This document shows, one piece after another, positions 52,051 to 61,493 of a stretch of DNA of 64,000 nucleotides. The notes under the pieces are model-generated. The model made no database searches. It saw only the letters and a list, made by a program, of their open reading frames with translations, and was not told where the DNA came from. Numbering within the stretch: position 1 is the stretch's first letter; each line of letters starts with the position of its first letter. The translations under genes and the position numbers were made by a program. Source of the stretch: Thermosipho ferrireducens (lineage in GTDB: Bacteria; Thermotogota; Thermotogae; Thermotogales; Fervidobacteriaceae); assembly GCF_017358165.1 (NCBI RefSeq), contig NZ_CP071446.1:248001-312000 (forward strand), written 5' to 3'.

Positions 52051-54141
52051 ATGAAAAAAGTTCTTTTTATAATTTCAATCTTTATACTAATAATGTTGCT
52101 TTTTTCATGTGACGTGTTTTTCCAATCATCATCAGATTCTAAAAAAGCAACGCAAATTACTATACCTCCTGGATATTTAGGAGCAATTGGTGAAGGAGTT
52201 TCTGAAAATGAAGGCAAAGCAGAAAATATTGCGCAAAAAGTTGCTCTTCAAAGGCTGTCTGAGCAAATATATGTCGAACTTCAGGCTGAATCCACACTAA
52301 AAGAAGAGTTAACTCAGGTGATTAGTAATGAAAAGTTAAAAGAAACTGCTATAACTAATTATGAAAATATTGTAAAAACAAAAGTAAATATCGAACTTCT
52401 AAACGTAGATTTTAACCTTATAGAAAAGCGCTTTGAAAAAAATAATTACTATGTAAAAGTTCTTGCCCTGTTAGACAAAGATATCGCGCTCAATATTTTT
52501 AACACATATCTTGCCATAAAAACTGGCGAAGCACTGCTTAGAACAAAAATGATTTATTCAGCTTATAACATAATAAATCGCTATGAGAAACTTTTAAGCG
52601 ATAATAAAAATATTCTTCCACCAAAAATGTTCTCTGAACTTACATACATAGTTGCAAAAATTAAAAATGAATGGAACATCATACAACAGGAACTTAAAAA
52701 TTTAGATAAGCTGAATATTGTAGATGAGAAAAGTAGTTTAAAAGCCCTTGAAATACTTGATCGTATTCATGAAACGTCTATTGATATACCAGACGAGATT
52801 ATTAAAAAATACAGGGAAAAGGCAAGAAAATATGTAAAAAATTATAGCCTTAACATTTCCGGCCCTTCAAAAGTAAGTTTAGGCCAGAGAATTGTTCTGG
52901 AAGCTTCGTTAAATCCTCGTATATCAGGAAACTTCAATTTTGTTGTAAAAGCAAATGGGGCAAAATTCCCGGAGTTAGTAACCTTCACAAATGGAAAGAG
53001 TATAATCAGTGGCCTTGTAAATGATACAAACGTAAAAGTTACTATTAGTCTTGGTGGAGTTATACAGGCCACATGGGCACCAGGAACACGTGAAGGACCT
53101 GGAATTTCTGCTGAAGTTTCAAAAGACATTATAAGAATTTCTTCTCAGGGTGTAGCTACCATTGAAAATGAAGACCTGGCCTCTGCGAGGGAAAACGCTA
53201 TAAAATCTGCAATAGTTCAGGCTATTAAAAAAGGAGCGGGAATAGTTTTTTCTGGAAATGAAAATATGTTGTTAAATATTCCGGTAGATGAAACAATAAT
53301 AAACGCATTAATGGGAGTAATAAATTATGAAATAGTCAGTGAAAAGAGAAAAGAAACACTTTACTACATAATATTAAATGTGAATTTCAATAAATCTCTT
53401 TTTTCCTCGGCAATTAATAAAGTAATCGAGAATCAACCCCCAGGATATGCTTTGCTAATGGTAACAGGTGACAACTATGAATATATAAGTTCTTCTATGG
53501 AGAACATTCTTATTGAGAATAACATAAAACTTGTTTCGAAAGAATATTCCAGAAAGATATTAGAACAACAAAAGTCTGAAAACTATGATCCAGAAACTCT
53601 GGCAAAATTAGCACTTCTTACAGCTGCAAAATATATTATAAACGTGAAAGTTCATTACGGTGAAACTTACGTGGAAAGTTATCAATTGTGGTCCATGCGT
53701 TTGTTTACAAACGTTCAGATAATCGACACACGAACTGGAGAAATAATAAAAAGTGAAAATTTCGAAGAAGTTAATTCTGGTGCGACCAAAGAATCTGCTA
53801 TTTCAAAGATAATAAATAGCCAAAAATACATAGATTTTATCAAATCAATAGCTCAACTCCTTAAAACTTCTCCCTCTTCTGAAAAAGCATCTTTTATAAA
53901 GGAATATACCCTGATATTTTACGTAGAACGCCCTGTGTATATACTGGTGCTAAAAGATTATCTTTCCAGACATTTTGATAAAGTCCAGCTTATGTTAAAA
54001 GAAACTGAAAAAGGGACATTCAAAATTGAAACATCCATCAGTTTAAATGAAATAGTATCTATTATAAAAAGTTTCCCTAATTTAAAAATAACATTAAAAG
54101 CTCATAAGGAACAACAATTAATATTCGAGGTAACAAAATAA
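52051..54141 (+). CDS. LPP20/FlgT-like lipoprotein
   Basis: A 696-residue lipoprotein. The signal ends in a lipobox LLFSC with Cys20. Residues about 45-150 are an LPP20 domain (GEGVSENEGKAENIAQKVAL). The middle (about 270-345) looks like a beta-sandwich. About 350-450 repeats the LPP20/FlgT-N theme (ISSQGVATIENEDLASAREN), and 465-610 a FlgT-M/CsgG-like module (LALLTAAKYIINVKVHYGET). FlgT stabilises the flagellar basal body in Vibrio; LPP20 is an outer-membrane lipoprotein in Helicobacter. Here the pair is not in a flagellar cluster. The ATG at 52051 is chosen after GGGGTGAG over an upstream GTG. Confidence 0.78.
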   Translation: MKKVLFIISIFILIMLLFSCDVFFQSSSDSKKATQITIPPGYLGAIGEGVSENEGKAENIAQKVALQRLSEQIYVELQAESTLKEELTQVISNEKLKETAITNYENIVKTKVNIELLNVDFNLIEKRFEKNNYYVKVLALLDKDIALNIFNTYLAIKTGEALLRTKMIYSAYNIINRYEKLLSDNKNILPPKMFSELTYIVAKIKNEWNIIQQELKNLDKLNIVDEKSSLKALEILDRIHETSIDIPDEIIKKYREKARKYVKNYSLNISGPSKVSLGQRIVLEASLNPRISGNFNFVVKANGAKFPELVTFTNGKSIISGLVNDTNVKVTISLGGVIQATWAPGTREGPGISAEVSKDIIRISSQGVATIENEDLASARENAIKSAIVQAIKKGAGIVFSGNENMLLNIPVDETIINALMGVINYEIVSEKRKETLYYIILNVNFNKSLFSSAINKVIENQPPGYALLMVTGDNYEYISSSMENILIENNIKLVSKEYSRKILEQQKSENYDPETLAKLALLTAAKYIINVKVHYGETYVESYQLWSMRLFTNVQIIDTRTGEIIKSENFEEVNSGATKESAISKIINSQKYIDFIKSIAQLLKTSPSSEKASFIKEYTLIFYVERPVYILVLKDYLSRHFDKVQLMLKETEKGTFKIETSISLNEIVSIIKSFPNLKITLKAHKEQQLIFEVTK

Positions 54142-54142
54142 A

Positions 54143-54168
54143 AAAGGGAAGGTAAGCACCTTCCCTTT
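54143..54168 (+). terminator. terminator after LPP20-like gene
   Basis: AAAGGGAAGGT (54143-54153) pairs with ACCTTCCCTTT (54158-54168) around AAGC, followed by TCTAAT. Confidence 0.88.
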
Positions 54169-54186
54169 TCTAATATCCTGTATTCC

Positions 54187-54274
54187 TGGCGGAGGCGGTG
54201 GGACTCGAACCCACAAGGGCCAGAGGCCCACCGGTTTTCGAGACCGGCTCCTTAGCCAATTCGGACACGCCTCC
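54187..54274 (-). tRNA. tRNA-Ser (CGA)
   Basis: 88 nt including an encoded CCA. Acceptor stem GGAGGCG/CGCCTCC, discriminator G, D-arm around GAATTGGCTAAGGA, anticodon stem CCGGT/ACCGG with loop CTCGAAA (anticodon CGA, codon UCG), a long type II variable arm GGGCCTCTGGCCC and the T-arm GTGGGTTCGAGTCCCAC. The long variable arm fixes it as serine rather than a class I tRNA. Confidence 0.97.
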
Positions 54275-54329
54275 CTTTAGTTTAATAATAGCATAACTTA
54301 AAATTTAATTCAATATCTGAATTTTTAAT

Positions 54330-54650
54330 TTGGCGATATTAGCGAGGTTGGCAAGAGTTAGAAAAGAATAAGATCCCCCTCACATTCGTTCGGAATGACA
54401 CTCTATTTTCAGGTCATTCCGAGGAGCACATGCGACGAGGATTCCCCCCGCTCCTGTCATTCCGAACCCGAAGGGTGAGGAATCTTGTAATTAGCGAGGT
54501 TGGCGAGATTAGCAAGATTAGCGAGAGTTAGCGAGGCTTGTCCTGACCACAAAGCGCGAAAGATCTTGCGAGATTAGCGAGAGTTGGTCTCTTCCTTTTT
54601 GTCATTCTGAGCGTGTAGTACAAAGAATGTTAATTTAACGAAGTTTGCGA
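54330..54650. repeat. mosaic intergenic repeat block R10
   Basis: A unit run of GCGAGGTTGGCAAGAGTTAG type at 54331-54361, an A arm from CATTCCGAGGAGCACATGCG to GGATTCC, the GAACCCGAAGGGTGAGGAATC variant, a six-unit run (about 54493-54535), a CCTGACCACAAAGCGCGAAA arm and degraded copies to about 54650. It separates tRNA-Ser from the liv operon terminator. No gene in it. Confidence 0.86.
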
Positions 54651-54663
54651 GATTTTATGCTGT

Positions 54664-54688
54664 TAAAAAAAGAGGGCATTTGCCCTCT
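54664..54688 (-). terminator. terminator of liv operon
   Basis: On the minus strand AGAGGGC and GCCCTCT form the stem (within 54671-54688), directly after the livF stop codon, followed by TTTTTTAACA. Confidence 0.9.
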
Positions 54689-55414
54689 TTAGATTCCAAG
54701 ATATGCCTTCTTTACATCTTCATTTTCCAGCAATTCTTTTCCTGTTCCTTCAAGAACAATGTTGCCTGTTTCAAGTACATAACCAAAATCGGATATGGAA
54801 AGAGCCCCCACGGCATTTTGTTCAACTAAAAGCACCGTAGTACCTTCAGCATTAATTTTCTTTATAACATCAAAAACTTCCTCCACCAGCACAGGAGCAA
54901 GTCCAAGAGATGGCTCATCCATCATAATAAGTTCTGGACGTGACATCAAAGCCCTGCTAATAGCAAGCATCTGTTGCTCTCCACCTGATAATGTTCCCCC
55001 AAGCTGATTTGTCCGCTCCTTTAACCTTGGAAAAAGCGAAAAAATCCACTCTAAATCTTCTTTTATTCCTTCTTTATCTTTTCTTTTATAAGCTCCCATC
55101 ATCAGGTTTTCATAAACAGTAAGGTTTGGAAAAATTCTCCTCCCTTCTGGCACCAGAGCTATTTTTTGCATATTTATAACATGTGGGGAAAGATTTGTAA
55201 TATCCTTACCTTTGTAAATCACGTGCCCTCTTTTTGACTTTACAAGACCAGCGACGCAGGAAAGTGTTGTAGTTTTCCCTGCACCATTTGCTCCTACAAG
55301 GGTTATTATTTTCCCTTTAGGTACTTTTACATTTATCCCTTTTACCGCATGAATCGCTCCATAATACACGTGAAGATCCTTTATTTCTAACATAAGATTA
55401 TTTTCATTCCGCAT
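54689..55414 (-). CDS. livF: branched-chain amino acid ABC transporter ATP-binding protein LivF
   Basis: A 241-residue ATPase: Walker A GANGAGKTT, signature LSGGEQQML, Walker B LIMMDEPSLGLAP and the LVEQNAVGALSISDF switch region, a pattern specific to LivF. I start at the ATG at 55414, 7 bases after AAGGAGT; a TTG 18 bases upstream overlaps that site. It overlaps the end of livG by 11 bases. Last gene of a five-gene high-affinity importer. Confidence 0.94.
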   Translation of the reverse strand: MRNENNLMLEIKDLHVYYGAIHAVKGINVKVPKGKIITLVGANGAGKTTTLSCVAGLVKSKRGHVIYKGKDITNLSPHVINMQKIALVPEGRRIFPNLTVYENLMMGAYKRKDKEGIKEDLEWIFSLFPRLKERTNQLGGTLSGGEQQMLAISRALMSRPELIMMDEPSLGLAPVLVEEVFDVIKKINAEGTTVLLVEQNAVGALSISDFGYVLETGNIVLEGTGKELLENEDVKKAYLGI

Positions 55415-56261
55415 ATTCCCACTCCTTACCAAGGTAGGCTTCTATGACTTTTTTATTGTGTCTAATCTCCATAGGATTACCCTCTGCTATTATCTTTCCA
55501 TAATCCATAACTATTATTCTCTCACAAATCCCCATAACCACTTTCATATCGTGCTCTATTAGTAAAATTGTTAAATTAAACTTATCCCTGATATACCTTA
55601 TAAATTCCATAAGTTCTTCAGATTCTTTTGGATTCATCCCCGCAGCTGGCTCATCAAGAAGCAATAATTTTGGTTCAGTAGCAAGGGCACGAGCTATTTC
55701 AAGCCTTCTTTGCTGTCCATATGGAAGAGCGCTCGCTTTCTCTTCAGCGAGGTCAATTAATCCCACCTTTTCCAGCAAGGAATACGCCCTTTCTCTCATT
55801 TCATTCTCTTTCTTAAAATAACCTACTTTTGTTACTGAACGCCAGAACCAGAGTCTCCCTTTTATTCTTGGCTTTTTGTTATGTTTTTTTAATACTTTGT
55901 CTACATCATAATTGTCAAGAGTATGATGTTGAGCTATTAAAACATTGTCCAGAACACTGAGGTCAGAAAATAACCGAATATTTTGAAATGTTCTTGCAAT
56001 GCCAATATGCGTGATTTGATAAGGTTTTAGAAGGGTAATATCAATTCCATCAAAAATTATACGTCCTTTTGTCGGATAATATATACCTGTAATAACATTA
56101 AAAACTGTAGTTTTCCCCGCACCGTTTGGTCCTATTAATCCTACAAGCTCCCCGGGAAATAATCTATTGTCAAAATCGTTAACCGCTATGAGTCCACCAA
56201 ATGCCATAGTGACATGATCAATATTTAAAATAGGTAATTTTTTTTCAGACACTGTTGTCAT
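55404..56261 (-). CDS. livG: branched-chain amino acid ABC transporter ATP-binding protein LivG
   Basis: A 285-residue ATPase with Walker A GPNGAGKTT, signature LPYGQQRRLEIARA and Walker B LLLLDEPAAGMNP, the LivG pattern. A helical insertion at about 110-155 (HHTLDNYDVDKVLKKHNKKP) is normal for this group. Its ATG overlaps the livM stop (ATGA). Forms the heterodimeric motor with LivF. Confidence 0.94.
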   Translation of the reverse strand: MTTVSEKKLPILNIDHVTMAFGGLIAVNDFDNRLFPGELVGLIGPNGAGKTTVFNVITGIYYPTKGRIIFDGIDITLLKPYQITHIGIARTFQNIRLFSDLSVLDNVLIAQHHTLDNYDVDKVLKKHNKKPRIKGRLWFWRSVTKVGYFKKENEMRERAYSLLEKVGLIDLAEEKASALPYGQQRRLEIARALATEPKLLLLDEPAAGMNPKESEELMEFIRYIRDKFNLTILLIEHDMKVVMGICERIIVMDYGKIIAEGNPMEIRHNKKVIEAYLGKEWEYAE

Positions 56262-57328
56262 TTCTTACCACCTCGCTTTTTGAAAAAGCTGTAAATACCA
56301 TTCCATGTAAGTTCGCTTCTACCAAAAATTCCCCTGTTCCAGAAAATCATTGTGGAAATGAATATTGCAGAAATAACGAGCAACCGCATTCCCTTTATTC
56401 CATTTGGAAAATCAAAACCGAATATGGAGAATGGATCTTCAAGATTTCTCAGCCATTCCATAAGAAGGGCAAACAATATTCCTCCAACAACGGAACCTGA
56501 AATACTTCCAAGCCCTCCAAGAACTATCATTATTAAGATATAAAATGTTAGAATTGGTCCAAGAGTGGTAATTCTTGGATCTATGGTTGTAAGCCAGTGA
56601 GCATATAAGGCTCCTGCTATTCCTGCAAAAAAAGCACCTATAACGAAACTCATTAATTCATGTTTAAAAACATTTATACCCATAGACTCTGCAGCTATTC
56701 TATCCTCTCTTATTGCAAGCAGCGCACGACCATACGAGCTTTTAACAAGACTCACCATAAAAATCACTGTTACCAGGAGCCATCCCCATGCCCACCATGT
56801 GTTTGTATAAGCTGGAATACCTTTCAATCCAAGCGCACCATTTGTCACACTTTGCGCATTCAAAGCTACAATTCTTATAACTTCAGCAAATCCAAGCGAT
56901 GCAATCGCAAGATAATCACCTGATAATCTAAGAACAGGCCATCCTATTATAAAAGCAGCAACCGCAGCCAGAATCCCTCCCGCAATAGTTGCAACAAAAA
57001 AGTTTGCATGAAGGTTCTGAATAAAAGGATTTACCGGCTGAATTATAAAAGAACTCACTTTTTGAGCAGGGGTTAGAGTTAAAAGAGATGATGTATATGC
57101 CCCAATAAGTATAAATCCTGCGTGCCCGAGCGATAAAATTCCTGTAATTCCATTTATTAAATTTAAACTAACAGCCATAATCGCATAAATTGCCATGAGA
57201 TCTAAAACCCTAAGTCTATAAGTATCAAGAGTTTCCCGAGCCACCCAGAGTAATATTGCCATACCTATAATGGAAAATACTGTCAGTATTGTAACAGTTT
57301 TATTTGAAAGCCTGTTTGTTCTATCCAT
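56258..57328 (-). CDS. livM: branched-chain amino acid ABC transporter permease LivM
   Basis: A 356-residue membrane protein with about ten hydrophobic segments. SLNLINGITGILSLGHAGF near residue 55, SGDYLAIASLGFAEVIRI and the ILIMIVLGGLGSISGSVVGG block are LivM hallmarks. The ATG at 57328 follows AAGGTGGTG and is preferred to GTG codons inside that site. It starts 13 bases after livH. Confidence 0.93.
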   Translation of the reverse strand: MDRTNRLSNKTVTILTVFSIIGMAILLWVARETLDTYRLRVLDLMAIYAIMAVSLNLINGITGILSLGHAGFILIGAYTSSLLTLTPAQKVSSFIIQPVNPFIQNLHANFFVATIAGGILAAVAAFIIGWPVLRLSGDYLAIASLGFAEVIRIVALNAQSVTNGALGLKGIPAYTNTWWAWGWLLVTVIFMVSLVKSSYGRALLAIREDRIAAESMGINVFKHELMSFVIGAFFAGIAGALYAHWLTTIDPRITTLGPILTFYILIMIVLGGLGSISGSVVGGILFALLMEWLRNLEDPFSIFGFDFPNGIKGMRLLVISAIFISTMIFWNRGIFGRSELTWNGIYSFFKKRGGKK

Positions 57329-57341
57329 TGCAATCACCACC

Positions 57342-58256
57342 TTATACCTTTTCTATCGACTTTTTACCCAAAAGTCCAGAAGGTTTTATAAGCAAAATTA
57401 TAATAAGAATCAAAAATGCAAATGCGTCTCTATATTGCATTAACGATGGGAAAAATGTAATAAGCATAACTTCAATTATTCCAAGCAAGAAACCTCCTAA
57501 AACAGCCCCCTGTAAAGAACCTATACCGCCAAACACAGCGGCAATAAAAGCTTTAAGTCCTGGCATAAACCCTGTGTATGGATAGAAATTTGGATATCTC
57601 ATAGCCCACATTATACCCGCTATAGCTGCAAATGCTGAACCCAAGGCAAAAGTAAAACCTATAACAAGATCAACATTTATTCCCATCAAAGAAGTTGTAG
57701 GTATATCTGCAGATATGGCCCTCATAGCCATACCAATTTTTGTCCTGTAAACTATATAAAACAAAATTAGCAAGGCAACAATTGTAATTCCTATAACAAC
57801 AAAAGTTATTTGAGGAATAATTACACCGCCTAATTTGAATGTTTTAAAAACAAAAGCTTTATTCTTGCCAAGAACCTGCAAAAATGATTTATAATTTGCA
57901 CCAAAAACCACTACTGCAAAGCTTTCCAGAAAAAAAGACATCCCTATAGCCGTTATCAGTGCTGAAATTCGTGGAGCATTTCTCAACGGTTTATAAGCAA
58001 CTCTATCAACTACAAAACCCAGCAATGCTGTAGCCAATATCGCAAAAACAATCCCTAAAATAGTAGGCATTCTCATCAATATAACACCATAAAATGCAAA
58101 ATAAATTCCCATCATCATAATATCGCCGTGAGCAAAATTTATTAATCTCAATATTCCATACACCATCGTATATCCAACGGCAATAAGTGCGTATAATCCG
58201 CCAACCATAATCCCGTTAAACACATTTTGAGTAACAAGAATAGCATTTAATTGCAT
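57342..58256 (-). CDS. livH: branched-chain amino acid ABC transporter permease LivH
   Basis: A 304-residue membrane protein of the LivH type: GGLYALIAVGYTMVYGILRL then INFAHGDIMMMG (about 20-55) and the GLKAFIAAVFGGIGSLQGAV motif. I place the start at 58256, immediately after GGAGGTGAGCTG; an in-frame start 42 bases upstream would run over the hairpin and the ribosome site. Pairs with LivM. Confidence 0.93.
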   Translation of the reverse strand: MQLNAILVTQNVFNGIMVGGLYALIAVGYTMVYGILRLINFAHGDIMMMGIYFAFYGVILMRMPTILGIVFAILATALLGFVVDRVAYKPLRNAPRISALITAIGMSFFLESFAVVVFGANYKSFLQVLGKNKAFVFKTFKLGGVIIPQITFVVIGITIVALLILFYIVYRTKIGMAMRAISADIPTTSLMGINVDLVIGFTFALGSAFAAIAGIMWAMRYPNFYPYTGFMPGLKAFIAAVFGGIGSLQGAVLGGFLLGIIEVMLITFFPSLMQYRDAFAFLILIIILLIKPSGLLGKKSIEKV

Positions 58257-58281
58257 CAGCTCACCTCCAGAATCAGAAATT

Positions 58282-58301
58282 CCCGTGGCTTTCGCCACGG
58301 G
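58282..58301 (-). terminator. hairpin between livJ-type and livH genes
   Basis: CCCGTGGC and GCCACGGG form an 8-bp GC-rich stem with a GAAA tetraloop, followed only by AATTTC. As in the two sugar operons, it lies just after the binding-protein gene and probably protects its mRNA or trims downstream transcription. Confidence 0.65.
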
Positions 58302-58320
58302 AAAACATTACACAACAACA

Positions 58321-59439
58321 TTATTTTCCAAGAATTTGATCAGGTTGAATAACAGTCTGGAATGCAAATTCACCATTTTTTACAACATCAACAATAACAG
58401 ATTTTAACGCATTACCATTCTCATCGATTGTAATAATACCAGTAGCACCTTCAAAATTCTTTATGCTTCTTACAGCCTCAGCGATAAGCTTTGGATCAGC
58501 TTTTCCTACCCTGCTTATAGCCTCCATTAAGATCATGTAAGCATCGTATCCAAGTGCAGCAAGTGCAGATGGTTTCTTTTTATATTTTCTTACAAACTCA
58601 TTTACAAACCGTTTGGATCTTTCAGTAACGTTTGCATCTGGATGGAAATGTGTGGTAAAGAACAATCCTTCAACGGCTTCTCCGCCAATTTGCACAAGTT
58701 CTGGCGCATCAGCACCATCGCCTGCAAGGAAATATCCTGTAAATCCAAGCATTTTTGCCTGTTGTGCTACAAGGGCAATTTCTGGATAATATCCTGTCAC
58801 GAGAATTGCATCTGCGCCAAAAGCCAGCGCTTGCGTGATTTGCGCACTAAATTCCTGATCTCCAGTTTTGTAATATATTTTCTTAACCTGTCCACCAGAT
58901 TTTTTAAATCTGTCTATAAAGAAGTTCGTAAGGCCTACACTATAATCCTGTTCAATATCAACAAAAACTGCCACCTTTTTTACTCCAAGAAGATCAGAAG
59001 CAAAAACAGCGAGGGCTCCTCCCTGGAATGGATCTATAAAACAGACCCTTGAAACAAATTTTTTGCCCTGGGTAACAAGTGGATTGGTAGAAGATGGCGA
59101 AAGCATTGGTACACCTTTCGTTTCCGCTATTTGTCCACCAGCAAGAGAATGGGAACTTGCAACCTGTCCAATTATTGCTACAACCCCTTCTTTATCAATA
59201 GCCCTTGAAACTGCATTGGCAGCTTCTATTTTTTCACTTCTGTTATCAACCAGAACAAGTGTTACATCCTCTCCGAGCACCTTGGGCATTTCTTCGTGAG
59301 CTAATTGAACACCTTCCCATACAAGTTCCCCAAACGCTGATATACCACCAGTCATAGGAAGCACAACACCTATCTTAATAACCCCAAAAGTCAGTAAAGA
59401 AATAATTAACACGAGCAGCGCCACAACAACCTTTTTCAT
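58321..59439 (-). CDS. branched-chain amino acid binding protein (LivJ type)
   Basis: A 372-residue periplasmic binding protein. Signal peptide MKKVVVALLVLIISLLTFG without a lipobox; mature start VIKIGVVLPMTGGISAFGE. The PBP1 fold with VAIIGQVASSHSLAGGQIAE and the SPSSTNPLVTQ ligand segment is clear. Translation starts at 59439 after GGAGGGG; an upstream 11-codon extension is rejected. Ligand could be a branched-chain amino acid, an amide or a related compound. First gene of the operon. Confidence 0.93.
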   Translation of the reverse strand: MKKVVVALLVLIISLLTFGVIKIGVVLPMTGGISAFGELVWEGVQLAHEEMPKVLGEDVTLVLVDNRSEKIEAANAVSRAIDKEGVVAIIGQVASSHSLAGGQIAETKGVPMLSPSSTNPLVTQGKKFVSRVCFIDPFQGGALAVFASDLLGVKKVAVFVDIEQDYSVGLTNFFIDRFKKSGGQVKKIYYKTGDQEFSAQITQALAFGADAILVTGYYPEIALVAQQAKMLGFTGYFLAGDGADAPELVQIGGEAVEGLFFTTHFHPDANVTERSKRFVNEFVRKYKKKPSALAALGYDAYMILMEAISRVGKADPKLIAEAVRSIKNFEGATGIITIDENGNALKSVIVDVVKNGEFAFQTVIQPDQILGK

Positions 59440-59472
59440 ATTACCCCTCCTTCCCGAATAGTAGTTACACAT

Positions 59473-59502
59473 ATTTTACAACATTGAAACCTATCATGTC
59501 AA
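59473..59502 (-). promoter_or_regulatory. promoter of liv operon
   Basis: On the minus strand TTGACA (59502-59497) and TAAAAT (59478-59473) with an 18-base spacer, about 34 bases upstream of the ATG. The 59503-59730 stretch further upstream is AT-rich and shows no gene. Confidence 0.7.
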
Positions 59503-59730
59503 GCAGTTTTTAAAAGAAAAATAATAATTACCATTGCTAATCATTAATAATCACAATTAAATACTATAAAAATAATTTCTATTCTGATACATATAGTAAC
59601 TATTCAATGAAATTTTTAACCTTGAGTAATTATTTGTTAATATTAAGTTTCTTGTTTTAATTATTCGTTGCACAATACCATGCTGACACAAAAATCTCAT
59701 AAAATCAGTCAAAATCTTCTCCACAAAAAA

Positions 59731-59756
59731 AACGGCCACTTGATCAAGTGGCCGTT
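59731..59756 (-). terminator. terminator of orphan binding protein gene
   Basis: AACGGCCACTTGA and TCAAGTGGCCGTT form a perfect 13-bp inverted repeat; on the minus strand it is followed by TTTTTTTTGTGG. Confidence 0.92.
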
Positions 59757-59791
59757 TGAAGTATTTAGATTATTTACTTGTTTAATACCTA

Positions 59792-61051
59792 TTACTTCCC
59801 ATATTCCTCTTCAAGATACCTTTTTATTTGATCATCAGCTGTTTTAATTGCTGTTTCCATATCAACTTTTCCGTTTACAAAGTCTGAGAACATATTTCCA
59901 ACTGTTGTTCTAATCTCATACCAGACTCCAATTTGTGGGTCAAATACTGCATTATCAATTTGTTGCAATGGAATTTCGGCAAGGGGATCTGACTTTACAT
60001 TTTCTTTCCATATGTTTGTTTCAAGGGCACTCTTTCTGACAGGTATGTAACCTGTATTAATGGACCAGAAAGCTGTAACCTCAGGTGAGATAAGGTATTT
60101 CATGAATTCCCATGCGGCTTTCTTTTCCTCTTCTGTAGCTGACTTGAACATTATTATATCTGTCCCAGCAAATGGAACTTTTCGTGTTTTCCAGACAGGT
60201 ACTGGTGCCCAGGACCAATTAAATTTACCTTTTACAGAAGATGCAACATATGGTCTTCCTGCGATAGTTCCAATATACATTGCTATTTTTTGCATACCAA
60301 AAGGATTGTTTAAATATCCTCCCTGATAGTACATTATGCCATCATCTATCATCTTTTTAACAAAGGAAAGTACTTCTCTTGTTTCCTTGCTGTCTATATT
60401 AGAAACCCATCTTCCATCAACTTTTTTCAGTATAGAACCGCCTCTCAAAGATAGAAGAATCTGGAAAAAGTCAACAGTTGTTCTAATACCAAAACCATAT
60501 TGATCTACCTTTCCATCCCCGTCTATATCTTCTGTGAGCATTTTAGCTGCATAATAAAGCTCGTTAATAGACTTTGGTACATCCACTCCATAAAGTGTTA
60601 ACAGGTCACTGTTGTAGTAAAGCATGTAAAGACTCTTGTTAAATGGTATAGCATATACAGTGTCTCCCCACATACCATTTTCTCGAAGTGGTTTAAAGAT
60701 ATCTTCCCATTCCTCTTTTGTAAGACCTATCTTGGGATCATTCAAAAATTCATTAAGAGATTGAACGACACCACTTTGAATCAATTTGGCAGTCCAGTTT
60801 GAATACGCCTGAGAAATTGTTGGAAGTTCTCCAGCCTGTGCGCCTGCAAGAAGCTTCTGGCTGAGAGCACCATAGTTCCCCACATAAATTGCTTCCACAT
60901 AAATATCAGGATGTGTTTCGTTAAATGAATTTACTATCTGTTCAAGAGTTTTACCATGCCTTCCACCCATAGCATGCCAGAAAATAACTTTTGTCTGAGC
61001 AAATGAAAGAATAACACCTAAAAGCATCAAAATCACAAGAAGTTTTTTCAT
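59792..61051 (-). CDS. orphan sugar ABC transporter binding protein (UgpB-like)
   Basis: A 419-residue family 1 binding protein: signal peptide MKKLLVILMLLGVILSFA, mature start QTKVIFWHAMGGRHGKTLEQ, with YAIPFNKSLYMLYYNSDLL and PFAGTDIIMFKSATEEEK segments close to glycerol-3-phosphate or glycerophosphodiester binders. A GDGKVDQYGFG loop resembles a calcium-binding DxDGDG loop. No permease or ATPase is adjacent and a strong terminator follows, so it must work with components encoded elsewhere. The leader has two TATGATACA copies 13 bases apart near 61101-61122, a possible regulatory site. Confidence 0.88.
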   Translation of the reverse strand: MKKLLVILMLLGVILSFAQTKVIFWHAMGGRHGKTLEQIVNSFNETHPDIYVEAIYVGNYGALSQKLLAGAQAGELPTISQAYSNWTAKLIQSGVVQSLNEFLNDPKIGLTKEEWEDIFKPLRENGMWGDTVYAIPFNKSLYMLYYNSDLLTLYGVDVPKSINELYYAAKMLTEDIDGDGKVDQYGFGIRTTVDFFQILLSLRGGSILKKVDGRWVSNIDSKETREVLSFVKKMIDDGIMYYQGGYLNNPFGMQKIAMYIGTIAGRPYVASSVKGKFNWSWAPVPVWKTRKVPFAGTDIIMFKSATEEEKKAAWEFMKYLISPEVTAFWSINTGYIPVRKSALETNIWKENVKSDPLAEIPLQQIDNAVFDPQIGVWYEIRTTVGNMFSDFVNGKVDMETAIKTADDQIKRYLEEEYGK

Positions 61052-61151
61052 AGCTTGACCCTCCTTTAAATTTAATGGAATAAAGACACAATTTTTACTG
61101 TATCATATTATTGTATCATAATCCCTGCCAATTTTTACATACATTAATACC

Positions 61152-61493
61152 TTAATATGTCCTGTTATTGTATATTATTTCCACTTGAAACTCTTTATCG
61201 AGATATTTCAAAGTGATTTTCATTACATTTCTTTCATAAGCTGTTATCACACCATTTTCTGAAATGTAAAATGTCTTGGTAGAATCTTTTACATCAATTA
61301 TAGTCATGCTTTCAGGAAGGTTTATCGCATTCCCATATAATTTATTCCAGAAAATGTCTTCCGAGTACAGCTGTACAAGTTCTTTTACCTTTTCCTGTTG
61401 ATATAATTTTGACTGTATATAAATAGTAGGATAAACAGTTGAAATTGCTATTGCCAGCACTACCATTGCTACTATTGCACTTGAATAATTCAA
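61152..61493 (-). CDS. small protein with pilin-like N-terminal helix
   Basis: A 113-residue protein I do not recognise. It begins [20 protein letters not shown], a hydrophobic helix of about 20 residues, followed by a charged segment and a beta-rich C-terminal part ([20 protein letters not shown]). The layout resembles minor pseudopilins or single-anchor assembly proteins, but there is no clear prepilin peptidase site (G/A followed by FT-type). Its start overlaps the ispG stop by four bases, so it is co-transcribed. Confidence 0.65.
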   Translation of the reverse strand: MNYSSAIVAMVVLAIAISTVYPTIYIQSKLYQQEKVKELVQLYSEDIFWNKLYGNAINLPESMTIIDVKDSTKTFYISENGVITAYERNVMKITLKYLDKEFQVEIIYNNRTY

